Both the position numbers and the translations under genes were made by a program. Positions 24,725-36,800 of a stretch of DNA of 64,000 bases are shown here, one piece after another; the first letter of the stretch is position 1; every line of letters begins with the position of its first letter. The DNA lies in contig CM060912.1 in the NCBI GenBank assembly GCA_030737875.1, positions 122,526,993 to 122,590,992 on the forward strand. The letters are read 5' to 3'. The stretch comes from Allium sativum. Its lineage: Eukaryota; Streptophyta; Magnoliopsida; Asparagales; Amaryllidaceae. Under the pieces are notes generated by a model that was not told where the DNA came from, did no database searches, and saw nothing but the letters and a program-made list of their open reading frames with translations.

Positions 24725-27700
24725 AACCCCAAAACATTTTGAAATCATAACTATACTGATATTATAATAATGTCTAAGGTTTCCACAAATAAATTAGAAT
24801 CTAGCAGAACGCTTGCATATCACGTTCCACATATATAGTATACAAACAAAACCGCTTGGCGCTTAGGGATAATGGATTTCCATCTATGACAAGGTATGGG
24901 ACCACCTTTCGATAGTGTATCTCTAGAGAGAAATACATCGGGTTCAACAAGAACGTCTTGCAACCCGGCCCACACATGACAGACCACTTATTTCTCTTGA
25001 GTGTATCGAATATATTGTCACCTTACAGTTTCTGGCAACATAACCGTTCCTAGGAGATACAGAAGCGAAAGAAGTAACAAAATGAATATTCTCTAGATGG
25101 TGACAATACACCCTAATGGGAGCGACCCACATAGCCATGTTGCCTGCCCGATTTTTGTCATTTCCCAGTTGTGAGGCTTGAGGTCAAAACTTACCTTTAG
25201 ATATATTACGTCTTCATTTACTTTGAATGCCACATCGTCAAACCTATCAAAGCACAAATTGATTTCCCCAAAACCACGAGTATAAAGCTAAGAGAAACGA
25301 ATTTCTCCGCCCCCAAACATAGTTTTGAAGAGATCAACTTACGCGATCTGTTAGGTATACTCTGTCAGACATTCGTCCATACAAGTTGTCCTGGGTTTGG
25401 ACAAACCGAAGGCACTATTCTGTAAATCCATCTTAGGAAATTTTTATCTAGTATGGACAGAACAACCCTTGTATACTTCGTTTCAATGGTCTTCAACTTG
25501 ACTTCAAATTAATCAACGCCTAGATCGTAACAAAGTGGTATTTGGATTTCATTTAGAATCCTAATACCGGTCTCTTTGAATCGATGAACGTTGATATCTT
25601 TTAGGGCCAAGTGATACTTAAATGATCAGGTGACCGTATTCAACAAATTTCCGTATCTATTTTATCAGGACTTATCCACTGAAACATACAAGATTCCAGA
25701 TTTCAACAATTTTTTTTATAAGACACGTAAATGATTAAATTAAACTGAACAAGTCTATTGGGTCATGCCACATTATTATAAACAAAACAATAAATCAATT
25801 ATCACATCAAATCTAGTCTATCATAATTAAATAATCCAAATAATCGATGTTCATCCATTCGTTGATCTTGGAAAATAATTATTCCCAAATCATATCTATC
25901 AAATGTTTAATCCAGGTTAAGAATCCCTTTTTCTTTCCATTGATTATAATAATATTGTTATAATCCATACTTCTATATATATGTATATATACAACTTATT
26001 ATATAACTATTATTTCATTAATTCAATATATAATTTATTTGAATCTGATTTAAAACGGAAAGTTAATGGTACTTTAGTCAATTCTCAGTTCAACATTTCT
26101 GTCTGATTCTTCTCTATTCTATTTATTTTCCTAACTACAGAATAACCCCATTGTTATCGGCCAACCAAATCTTCTTCACAACCATTCTTATCCGCAAAAT
26201 ATTTGCCTCTGATATTATTCACTTTGGATTGTGAATATCGTTCCTTCTTGACTTGTTTACCACATCAACTTAATTTCATTCATAAATATAGGTAAGGGTC
26301 CTATTTTGTTTATTTATAAATGAGAATTCAATATTTGGTTTAATCACCGTTAATTCCACTTTTTAAATGATTCCTTGATTTAAAATATATATTCCTCGAC
26401 CTAAGCCGATTGCAATTTAAAATAACATTTTAAATCTTCATCTCAAAACAATTGGGTTCACTTAAATGTAATATTATTGACGATCAACCATCATTTATTT
26501 AACTTTGATATATTGTCAATCACAGCCCAACCAATCCGACTTGAACTAATTATCAATATTTTAAATCATAGTGAATTCGTTTAAATAATTTTGTTAAATC
26601 TCACAAAGTACAACTCTTCTTACAATGATCTACTCCGATCAACTTACCATCGGTTCTCCAGATTTTAGTCTGCATACTAACCATTTCCCCTTTTTCTTTT
26701 AAGATAAATATTTATATATATCCTAAATATTTATGCTTTTAAAAGAAAACTCTTTTATAATTTATTTCCATTTCCTTCCTTTTAGTTTCAATACATTTAT
26801 TTCCTTTACTTTTATCTTCCTCTCCTTTATATTTCTTTTAAATTTTTCGCAGCCCCCTTAAATTTCAAGCCCAACTCCTTCATTCACTTTTTCCTTATTG
26901 ATTCCATTTCTAACTCGGCCCAAAAGCCCAAATGCTACCCGTCTATTTCCTTTCTGCATTGCTGCCTGCTACTTCCTTATCTTCTCTACTTCATTAAACC
27001 ACTTCGACCATGAGACCCAATCCCCAGCCTCATCTCCCATCTCTTTCTTTCTTTCCTTTCTTCAACCGTGTTAACGGTATTGACATTTCCAGCATAATGC
27101 TTCCCATCCCATGCAAAACAATTCGCCATCTTTACTCTCATTTTCAGTTTAATCCATCCCGTCCCATATTTCCTTCCCACTGCAGTTTCTTTTCTTTTTA
27201 TTATCTTTCTAATTAATTAGTTCCTATTTTATTTTAATTCACTTCAGGCCCAAGCCCATCTGTTTCAGCCCAGACCCTCCTCTTCTTATCTTCACTTCCG
27301 TTCCTCCTGTAACTCCTTGTTTCTTTCCTTTTGCTGTTCATGCTCCCTGTTCTATCTTTTGTTTTACATTTTTTTTTCTTTTATAAAAACATTTCTTATG
27401 CCGAAAACAAAACAATGCCATGAACCGTCGTCTTCTCGTGCCATTTAGTAGGGTAATGTACACAGCAACTTGGTGGATTTTGATGCCTTCATGCGCCAGT
27501 ATTAATTATTGTATATAATAGTGAACCAATCCTCCCATTTTCTTAGCTTCACATTTCTGTTTGCATTTGGTTTTGAAACATCTGCATATGTACCTTAGTT
27601 AAGTGCTTCCATGCGTAACCGCTTGATATTGGCAGAAGGATAAATTCTTGCGTAGGAATATCATAACTTCTCTGCGACCTTATTCATGCTTGACGCCAAA

Positions 27701-28943
27701 CCCCATCCATTTTTCGACCACCCTTTCCCCTTCATTTTTCTTGATCCGATCCTAACATGTCTCCGCTACTAACTCCGTCCACACAGCCATGATCAGCGCC
27801 TCAGTTATGGTCCTTCTTCTCCCTGTGTACATCATGCACGCTGTCTTCTTCGACCATCCGAGACCATACAACTCCGTCTGCGCCTTTGTCTAGTTATCTC
27901 GAAGTTCCCATTATAACAGTTTTGAATTCCATTAATACGGATTCTTGATTTTTATTTCTATTTTGTTCCCAAGGCATTAGTTATAAACGGTCTTACTTAC
28001 TTCTGTCCCCGGCTCATGAATTTAGTTTGAACATCAATCCCAGGTTTTAGTTTTACATAATATCGAATCTTCTAAATTAATCCATTTAGAACTCACATGC
28101 ACATTGCATTAAACTATATACAAATAGTTAGTACATGGAAGTTCGTTGTTGTCCCCTGTCATGTGCATTCCATGTTACAGGTTTTCCTACATTCTAGGCT
28201 AAAATTGATGATTTAATACTAGTAAAATACATTCAGAAGCATGCACAATATTTGTATTATGTAACTATCAGAAATAGTTTTCTAGTAGGGATTGTTTTTC
28301 TCACAAATAGTTCCTTGTTAAGTATTATACACCGGCCTAGGTATTGATTTGAGTTAAACAAAACTTGTAAATTTGTTTCTCCTTTATTACTCCTTAAAAT
28401 TAAATGCTGAGGTTAAATGACAGCATTATTCTGCACTTTTAATTCAAAACAATTAATCAAGTTCTTCATCATTTACCTAAATACATCAGACCACCCAAGC
28501 TTCAACTAATATTTCAATAACTCTTCCATTCAACTCAGGCACATTACTATACAAAATTTATGAGTACTTATGTTAAGTACATCAGGTTGTAAAGAAAGGA
28601 TGTTTATTCTCAAAATCATTCCTCTCTTTATCATATGTTTTTCAGTTTAAGAAAGGTAAATATGGGTTAACCTATGTACTGCTATTCCATGCACATGTTT
28701 ACATATTATATGATTCAACTATCCATACACTCATGGGTATATTTAAATGAGAATGAAAATTAAGTTTACTCATAAAACAAGGCTCCTCTGTTTTATTTGG
28801 TGTCCAGTTTCATTCCGTACTCCTTTCAGTATCATGATTTTATTTAGTCCACACACAACCAGATGCATGTACGTATATAGGTTTGAATCCAAGAAAATCA
28901 CAATATGGAATACTTTTTAGAAAAGAGAGATTTTGTTGTGTTT

Positions 28944-29083
28944 ACTCACTTTGATTTGCTCTCCTATTTCTAGTTATCTTCTCTGTTTTTAAGTATTCTC
29001 GGCCATATTCCTCTTCCATTTTAAAGTGTTTCGAGGAGACTTCTAAGGTATGAAGTTAGACAGATGAAGCAGTGCACTTATAG
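28944..29083 (-). promoter_or_regulatory. Putative C LTR promoter, short leader and splice donor
   Basis: On the minus strand CTATAAG (plus 29077-29083; CTATAAA in the right copy at 61480-61486) precedes a leader of about 100 bases, then GTGAGT (plus 28944-28949; right copy 61347-61352). TATA-to-donor spacing suits a short first exon. Transcription start and splicing are inferred. Confidence 0.5.
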
Positions 29084-29173
29084 GTGGAAACAATGGGGGT
29101 TTAAGGACTAAGCCGGGTCAGTGTTTGGGCTGTCTTGCCATGGTGGATTTGATATTCTAGCTATCGCGATGAC

Positions 29174-29465
29174 TGATTGAAACACCACACAATGTTGCAT
29201 ATTTGATGGGAAGCACAACTATGTTTATAGCTGTTTTGGTAGCTGATTGAAAGGGACAAAACAAGGTGTGCATAGCTGTTGTATGTTCTTTGATGAGCTC
29301 GGCCATGTGTTTGCTTAGTGATTGAAAGGATGAAGTGATGTAGGTGTAGCTGGTTTGAAAATAACAAATGCGAAGAGAGGTACATATATGTTGACATGGG
29401 GCCATGTGCAAATAAGTGACATAAAAGAATATATGGTAGGATCTAGCTGCAGCATTTGATTGAAA
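29174..29465 (-). repeat. TGATTGAAA motif array upstream of the C promoter
   Basis: Four exact TGATTGAAA copies occur at 29174, 29244, 29319 and 29457, three of them next to TAGCTG-type motifs. They lie 90-380 bases upstream of the putative TATA box in the element's sense and recur in the right LTR. They could be enhancer-type sites; no factor is assigned. Confidence 0.6.
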
Positions 29466-30201
29466 AAGAAAGCTATATGTATATAGCTGTGCATTGAAAA
29501 TAAAATGTTGGTGTGTATAGTTTATGGTTGTGTCTATTCTATGGTGAAAGAGAAGTAGCCATTTAGCTATTGTATTAGCTGGTTGTTGTTATGATTTGAA
29601 AAAAATTGAGGAAGCCTAGGTGATAGCTGGTTCATTTACTTTTGGTGATAAGGCATAACAACCTATACAAAGATTTGAAAGGAGTGTTGCATGGTATTCT
29701 TTCCAGTCATGATCTCGGCCAGTCTTTGTACGCAGCTAATGTACTTATAAATGGTTAAAAACAAACTTCATTGCCAAGTAAATGTAAATACATTAATTTT
29801 CTATGTAATGCATGTGTTAATATATAACTAGGTGCTAAAATAGATTTTAACTAGGCTATCCCTAGTAAACTTTGAAAATGAAAACTGACGCAAAACAAGA
29901 ATTGCTATGCCTAGGCTCACTTTCTATTTTTTTTTATGTGAGTTTAAAAGCAAGTTTGAATGTAGACTAGCATGTCAACATATTAACAAGTTAGAATATA
30001 CACACCATGATTTTTAGAATGATAATTATTCTAATTTAAATGTATTTTATATTATCAAGTTAATGCCATAAATCTTGCATAAAAGGAATATTCTTGGAAT
30101 TCCACAATATATTATTTTTAATTTTATTTAATTTAAACTCATTTACTGAAATAATTCAAATTAATTGTATTACAAATTCAGTCAAAATCTGGGACATTAC
30201 A

Positions 30202-31058
30202 ATCTACCCCCTTAAAAGAATTTCGTCCCCGAAATTAGAGAGTAACGAGGAAATTTCAGTTATATTTAAAGTCATTGACTTAAAATAAAACACATACGTG
30301 GGTCATTCCTAACAGTCATAACAAACTAGACATCCAAACACACAGAAATCAAAATATTCAGTACAACCACATTCACTTTTATCAAAGCAGATTTCTTGGA
30401 TGATATTGGGGAAATTATTCCAAAACACATTTACTCTATTAGTTTGAATTAATCTTGTTCAAACATATTTAACTACTTCCAATTATCTCTTTAAACTCAA
30501 CCCGGATTTAACTTACTCCTTTAACCTTAGTCAAACTCTAATCCATTTAGCCCATTCCAGTTAAGATTTCAACTCCCGCATCCAGACTTCCAATTTTTAT
30601 TCTAAACTAGTTTGAAATCACATATCTCCTTCTCATTGTAAATTCAAGACCTTTGAATTTTCTCCAAATATTTTGCTTTACTCAAACAATCCCCATATTA
30701 TCTTATTTGTATGTTTTATTCTAATACAAACTAAGTATTGTTTAATATAATCGTCTCAATGTTATAATATGATTATCAGATTATAATCAACACCTCTATT
30801 TATAATAATTTAAGAAAATTATCCTTTTATATCAAAAATAAATTTTGGGCAACTTACCCATCATTTTAAAACAATACTTTGTCGAATTACTCTATTCAAG
30901 TGTTTAGAAACTCCTATCAACGTCGTGGCGTCCCATTAGTCGACCAGAATTCATAAACCACTTAACAAACTAATCAACACAATATAAAACAGTTTTTATG
31001 TCAATTAACAAATACGGACTCATATACATTCAAAATCAATCTAGGGTATTACTAACCC
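30202..31058 (-). mobile_element. Internal region of C, polypurine-tract side, non-coding
   Basis: The plus text ATCTACCCCCTTAAAAG is the complement of a polypurine tract. Beside it is an AATTTCG-GGGA-CGAAATT hairpin in minus sense (30219-30236). The rest is AT-rich with no recognisable coding frame. It resumes after B at 41018-41079 with the primer site. Confidence 0.85.
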
Positions 31059-31693
31059 TGTAACGACCCGCATTCTACGCATCATAGGATTGTAGAATAT
31101 TTATTTCTGTCACATACGAAGTCGTATGGTCGCGTAACTTTGGGAGACGACTATTGGGGTCATTTCCCATGTTCATGATTTTTCCCGATTTTTAAATGAC
31201 CATTTTACCCCTAGTTGGCACTGTTTTGGCCATAACTTTTGACTGGAAATGAATTTTGACCTGAAACCACTTCCATTGGCTTTGAATGATAGTTTCTCTT
31301 TCCGTAGAGTGGTCACATTAGCCAAATAGACTTACCGTTTGGGAGATATGGCTGAAACAATTTTCAGATGGTTAAAAAACAGCTTAATTGGGCTTAACCG
31401 GGTGATTAGCAGCTAGGCCCAAGGGGAATTTCGGGTTTAGAGGTATAGGAGGTCTGATTAGGGTTAGGTTATCACTTTCATTTCAGTTTTGAGCCGCCAC
31501 AAACCTCCTTGAGACCTTAGTAATGGCTTCCTACATCTAAAACACCCCAAATCACTCTCTAATTGAAGATTAGACTTAGCAACACCAAATTAAGGAGAAA
31601 AAGCACCAAAGCAAGGTTAGAGCCGCTGTTAGACATCAGTATTCGCCCCAAATCAGAGGAGTTTCAGTTCTGAGAATTTCATTTGTGGCCAAG

Positions 31694-31699
31694 GTGAGT
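31694..31699 (+). other. Candidate 5' splice site in the B LTR
   Basis: CCAAG/GTGAGT is a near-consensus plant donor. It recurs in the 3' LTR at 39040-39045, and GTGAGT-type donors occur at the comparable place in LTRs A2, C, D, E and G. Paired with the acceptor at 33864 it would remove about 2.2 kb including the primer site. Confidence 0.45.
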
Positions 31700-32079
31700 G
31701 ATAGCATCATTTTGACACTAATTACGGTTGATTAAGGGTAATTAGTGAAGATTAGCGAATTTATACGTAAATAAATTCTGGAAAAATTCTTAAAATTCTA
31801 AAATAATGTTTTAAGGCTCTGTTAGAAATTTGAGATAATTTCGATGTGTTTTGCTAATTGTATGCTTAAACATGATTAAGAGTGCTTAAGGGAAAATATG
31901 ATGTTTTAGCTACTTTTGATCCATTTTGATTCATTTGAATTGTTGGTTGTTGTTTGTGGTTGCTATTACATGTTGCTGTGACTCTGTGGTATGTTTCATG
32001 ATTGATTAGAATAGCTAAATTGCTCGAAAACGTCGTCGAATGGCGTAGAAAGCTTGATGGAAAATTGCAGAAGTGTACA

Positions 32080-32545
32080 GGTTCCGAACCGGTTCGGATC
32101 GGAGGAAGGGGGTCGGATCGGATTTGTGAACTGACCAAGGGGATTCGAACTGGATTGGAACTTGTCACTGGAGAAGGCTTGGCAAAAAGGAAGGCTGTTC
32201 ACTTAGAGTTGGGGTGGACAAGGGGATCGGATCGGAGTAAGCTAGGGAGCGGAGCGGATCGGATCGGAAGAGTGATTGGAGGCCAGAGCGGATCGATTGA
32301 GATGCAGGGCTCGGATCGGAAGCAAACACTCGGGAGAACTAGCAAGAGGGAAAGCCACGCGGATCAGATGGCCAGGAGGGATCGGATCGGAATACGTGAA
32401 GAAATAAGCTAGGGATCGGAGCGCTGGAAGGAAGGATACCCGACCCGACCTGGAGGAGGACCCCGACCCGACCCGGAGCGAAGTACCCGACCCGAATCGA
32501 ATGAAAGAAGACAAGGAGAAGGATCCGAACCGAACCGAGCATGGG
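32080..32545 (+). repeat. GGATCGG / CCCGACC-rich tract in the B LTR
   Basis: Over about 330 bp GGATCGGATCGG-type motifs recur irregularly. The next 110 bp switch to CCCGACCCGA and CCGAACCGAACC motifs, roughly complementary to the first half. The 3' LTR repeats this at 39426-39910. The two halves could pair in RNA. The tract is far more GC-rich than the rest of the LTR. Confidence 0.75.
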
Positions 32546-33184
32546 TGACCGAAACGAACCGAATTCTAGGGCTGCTGCTGCACGACAACTTTTCTGAAGA
32601 CCCACTCCAATTCGACCAAACCCGAGATGCAAAGGAAGTCCGAATGAGAAGTTAGAGCTTAAGATTCAGATGGGAATCAACGAGTTCACTTCATGATTGG
32701 GCTTTGCTGCGGGACGCGTGCCAAGGAGTTATCGACGTCTATAGCTTTGGACCACTATGGTAGGAGGTACGAAGGCGGATTCAGGGCCATTATGGCATTG
32801 GTAGAACCAAGGGCTATGACCAATGAAGTGGGTCATTGAAATGGTTGGTCATGACTCCAAGTGTTTGGCTTGGTCACAGCAGGGTTTCTACAAGTCGGGA
32901 TTCGTCGTTACCTCAGTTTGTCTAGTGTTCCAAAGTGGTAGATGTCGTATACTTTACGCACTGAATGAGAGATGTGAGGATGGTTGCTATGGATGATTTG
33001 CTTGCTATCATTGTGACATGCACACCCCACCCCTGTATTCTTACACTAATTATTATGGCACCTTGGAGTATTGTACGGTATGTGGTACTAACTCTTTGGT
33101 TGCAGGTCCAGGTTCAGGTATGGTTTAGTATACCTGTTATTTCCCTGTTTAGATGCTTATCGCTCATACCAGGCTTTATGTCTG

Positions 33185-33220
33185 ACCCAGAGTTTTATGT
33201 CTCTTCTTATTACTCTGGGT
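33185..33220 (+). other. Hairpin 3 equivalent in the B LTR
   Basis: ACCCAGAGT (33185-33193) pairs perfectly with ACTCTGGGT (33212-33220). It follows a degenerate CCAGGCTTTATGTCTGAC in place of hairpin 2. The 3' LTR copy is at 40530-40565. I did not find a hairpin 1 equivalent in B. Confidence 0.65.
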
Positions 33221-33669
33221 GCTCACACGAGCAGACTAGAGACAGGTTAGCTGGTGATGCACGGGTAGATGATCCGGAGACGAGCAGGAGGCTTCCACGT
33301 ACTATACATAATATTCTCTCTGTGTTGTTGAAGATCACTGCTTGGGCATTGTTGGTGTATCTTCTACTTTAGCTTTCTTTTGTTTAGAGACAGTAAATTT
33401 GGGAAAATTGTAATAAGCTGTATTTTGGATTTCCGCTGCTTTGAGATTTATGTTGGTTTTAGTTATCAGCTTATGCACTGTCTCGCCTGTTCTATGTCAA
33501 GTATGTTATTATTATATTTTATTCCATGCGCTGTGAGACATTCTACAGGTTCTTTGATTAGTTCGTCCCCTTCTTTCCTTTCTTCTGACGACCGTCTTGT
33601 GCTAGTCGGGCATGTGTACAGCGCACTTTTGGAGGAAATGTAGGCTGGTGCGAGGCGGGCCGTCACACT

Positions 33670-33687
33670 TGGTATCAGAGCCAGGTT
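33670..33687 (+). other. Primer binding site of B
   Basis: TGGTATCAGAGCCAGGTT matches the complement of the plant initiator tRNA-Met 3' end over 18 bases, two bases after the LTR. The older elements here match over only 12. Confidence 0.95.
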
Positions 33688-33850
33688 GCGTAGTTAACCT
33701 AGGGAAAGACACTAGGGAGAGATAATACGTATATGAGAGCGCGTATTTGTGATTACTTTGGTTTTTAAAAAGCTATATATATATATATATACTATTAGTA
33801 GTATAAGGATGAAGTCGTACTGCACTAGCACCACTATGGAGTCGTTAATC

Positions 33851-33864
33851 ATTTCCTTTTTCAG
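33851..33864 (+). other. Candidate 3' splice site before B gag
   Basis: ATTTCCTTTTTCAG is a strong plant acceptor with a pyrimidine tract. Cleavage would leave seven bases before the gag ATG at 33872, which supports that start over the upstream in-frame ATGs at 33749, 33809 and 33836. Confidence 0.5.
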
Positions 33865-33871
33865 ATCGACG

Positions 33872-36800
33872 ATGAGCCGAGATACTAGAGGTGCTGGTAG
33901 GGGAGCTAATAATGGGATTGCTGCTGACATGAGGACGATGTTTACTGACCTCATGAGAGAGATGCTTAGAGATGTGCAGAGGGCAGCTCCCAATGGTGGA
34001 AATGGTGGTGGTCCAATAGTGCAGGCGCCAAGAGTCGACTTCGCCAAGCTGAATAAGGATTATACTAGCCTTGGTGGGAAGCCGTTCCACGGAACAGAGT
34101 CGGCTACGGATGTTCAAGATTGGTTGGATAGTTGCGAACGTATCTTCGAGGATTTGGGTATCGAGGATGCGATGAAGAGAAAGCTAGCGTCCCGTCAGCT
34201 GCAAGGGCGGGCAATGAATTGGTGGAATGCTATAAAGGCAGCTACTCCCGAAGATCAGATTACTTGGGAGCAGTTTAAGGCTCGTTTTAGTGAGAAGTTC
34301 ATTCCAGCTGCTCAGAAGTCAATGTTGTTTAAGAAATTCTTGGAGCTCAAGCAGAATGGCAGGGCTGTCTCGGAGTATATTGCTGAATTTGACACCTTGT
34401 CAAAATATGGGTTATCTCTTATAGATACTGCCGAGAAAAAGAATGAGAAATTCATAACTGGTTTGGATCAATACTTGGGGGAAAAACTTATTAACCACAT
34501 CGATGAGACGTTTGAATCGATTGTGGGGAAAGCGTTAAGGTCAGAAAGTCTCTACCCTAAGCCGAAGACTGAAGTTGCATCCGCAGAAGAGCCAAAGCCA
34601 CAAGCTAGTGGTGGAGGGAAAGGTGGTTCTCAGAATAAGAGAAAGCAGAATCAGGCTAAGGATGGCCAGAAGAAAAAGAATAAGCAAGATGTGGAGTGCT
34701 TCAGCTGTGGTAAGAAGGGCCATTATGCTAGTAATTGTCGGGCCAAGCCAGCGGATAGGAAGTGTTTCAACTGTAGCCAAATGGGACATCACAAGGACAA
34801 GTGTCCGCAACCCCCTAAGGAAAAGCAAATGGTGAAAGCATATGCTCTTAATGCTATTCCTTCTTCGTCGAATGCCCCAACCGCGGCGGAGAAGGGAAAG
34901 AGTGTCGTCATTCAAGGTATGCTTTCTGTTTATGATGTTCCTATTAGAGTTTTGTTTGATACCGGAGCTTCCAGTTCTTTCATATCTAGTGACCTGGTAG
35001 ATAGGTTGGGATTGGAACCCGAGATTGTCGATAGACCTTTAGTAGTGACAAACCCGATTGGTGGTTCTACTAGCCTTAGCATGATTTGTCGTAATGTGGT
35101 CTTATCGAGTCATGGATGCATGTTTGTTTGTGATTGCTTTGTTTTGGGCTTTACTGGGTTTGGCATTATTTTGGGAGTAGATTGGCTCCAAAGATACGGG
35201 GTGGTGGTAGACTGTGAGGGCTTGTTGGTGACAGCTAGAGCGGATGATGGGCGGAGGATAGTGTTTGGTGGTCTACCCAGTAAGGGGGTATTGGCTAGTT
35301 TTCTAAACTCCCTCGACATTCCGCATAGTGAGTTGTCAGGTTTGCCCGTGGTTGGCCAGTATCCGGATGTTTTCGAAGAAGTGACCGGACTTCCACCACA
35401 CCGAGAGATTGAGTTTCGTATTGATTTGGTAAAAGATGCCAGGCCTATAGTGATGCCACTTCGTCGTATGGCACCAAGAGAGCAGCGGGAGCTCGAGGTG
35501 CAAGTCAGCGATCTTTTGAAGAAGGGATTTATCAGAAGGAGTGTTTCTGAATGGGGAGCACCAGTTGTGTTTGCTACCAAGGCGGATGGTTCCCTTCGTT
35601 TGTGTGTAGACTACCGCGAGTTGAATAAAGTGACGAGGAAGAACAAGTATCCTCTACCGCGGATAGATGATTTGTTTGATCAGTTGAGTGGCGCGAGAGT
35701 ATTTTCTCAGTTGGACCTCGCGACAGGTTTTCATCAGCTTAGAGTGGAAGCTGAGAGTATAGCTAAAACGGCATTTCGAACGCCGTCTGGATTTTATGAA
35801 TGGTTGGTTATGCCATTTGGGCTGACTAATGCCCCGGCATATTTTGTGGATCTTATGAATAGGGTATTCAGAGATCAGTTGAATAAGTCTGTTCTTGTGT
35901 TCGTGGATGATATTTTGGTCTATTCGAGGACAGAGGAAGAACACAAGAAACATTTAAGAGTAGCGATGGAGGTGTTAAGAAAACACCAATTGAAAGCAAA
36001 GTTTTCTAAGTGTCACTTCTGGAAGAGGGAAGTGAGGTTCTTGGGCCATGTTGTATCAGAGAACGGTATTGCCGTGGACCCAGCAAAGGTGGCTACGGTA
36101 CAAGATTGGCCTACGCCCAAGAATGCAACAGATGTAAGAAGTTTCTTGGGATTAGCGGGATATTATCGTAAGTTTATCCAAGGTTTCTCCAAGATAGCAG
36201 CACCATTGACCCAGTTGACCAAGAAGAATCAAGCTTTTGTCTGGGATGAAAGGTGCGAGAATGCATTCAGAAGTCTAAAGGACAAGTTGACAAGCGCACC
36301 AGTGTTAGTCATTCCTAAGGGGGATGAAGAGATGACGGTATACACGGATGCCTGTGGTACCGGACTGGGTGCTGTATTGATGCAAGGCGGTAGGGTTGTA
36401 GCTTATGCAAGTCGGCAATTGAAACCGCACGAGAGAAGATACCCTACCCATGATTTAGAATTGGCAGCAATCGTGTTCGCGTTAAAGATGTGGAGACACT
36501 ATCTCTTGGGAGAAAGATTTGAGCTGTTTACAGATCATAAGTCGTTAAAGTATCTATTCTCCCAGAAGGATTTAAATCTCCGTCAGCAGAGATGGTTAGA
36601 GTTCTTAGCTTCCTATGATTTTGACATCGCATACACACCAGGAAAGGGCAATGCGGTGGCTGATGCATTGAGTAGAAGACATGCCAGCTTAGGGGCTATG
36701 TTCCTTGAATGGAAGCAACTGGAGTTTATCGCGGGGTTTGATTTCAGACCAAAGTGCGAATTGGATCCAGAAATGTTAGCGAGTTTGACGGTCAGACCCA

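Larger units (their letters stand above)
24167..30201 (-). repeat. 3' LTR of C
   Basis: This 6035 bp copy is uninterrupted. It differs from the right copy by several percent by eye, including a 14 bp indel near 24303 and the absence of the AT microsatellite. The TATA box, splice donor, U3 motif array and hairpin module are listed separately. The T-rich and CT-rich stretch 26650-27400 contains open frames that are not gene-like. Confidence 0.9.
31059..33667 (+). repeat. 5' LTR of B
   Basis: It runs from TGTAACGACCCGC to the CGTCACA before the primer site. It contains a donor-like AAG/GTGAGT, a region rich in GGATCGG and CCCGACC motifs (32080-32545) and a hairpin 3 equivalent. Open frames such as 32002-32412 occur in both LTRs only because the LTRs are nearly identical. 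Confidence 0.96.

Noticed and set aside
32002..32412. A 136-codon open frame present in both B LTRs
   Set aside because: The LTRs are nearly identical copies, so double occurrence is not conservation. The peptide reflects the GGATCGG repeat and has no known domain.
32965..33372. A 135-codon open frame in the B 5' LTR
   Set aside because: The frame is shifted by a single-base difference in the 3' LTR, and the peptide looks like translated non-coding DNA.
33749..33871. The first ATG of the long B frame as the gag start
   Set aside because: The 41 residues before MSRDTRG come from an AT-rich repeat and leader, and the strong acceptor at 33864 favours the start at 33872.
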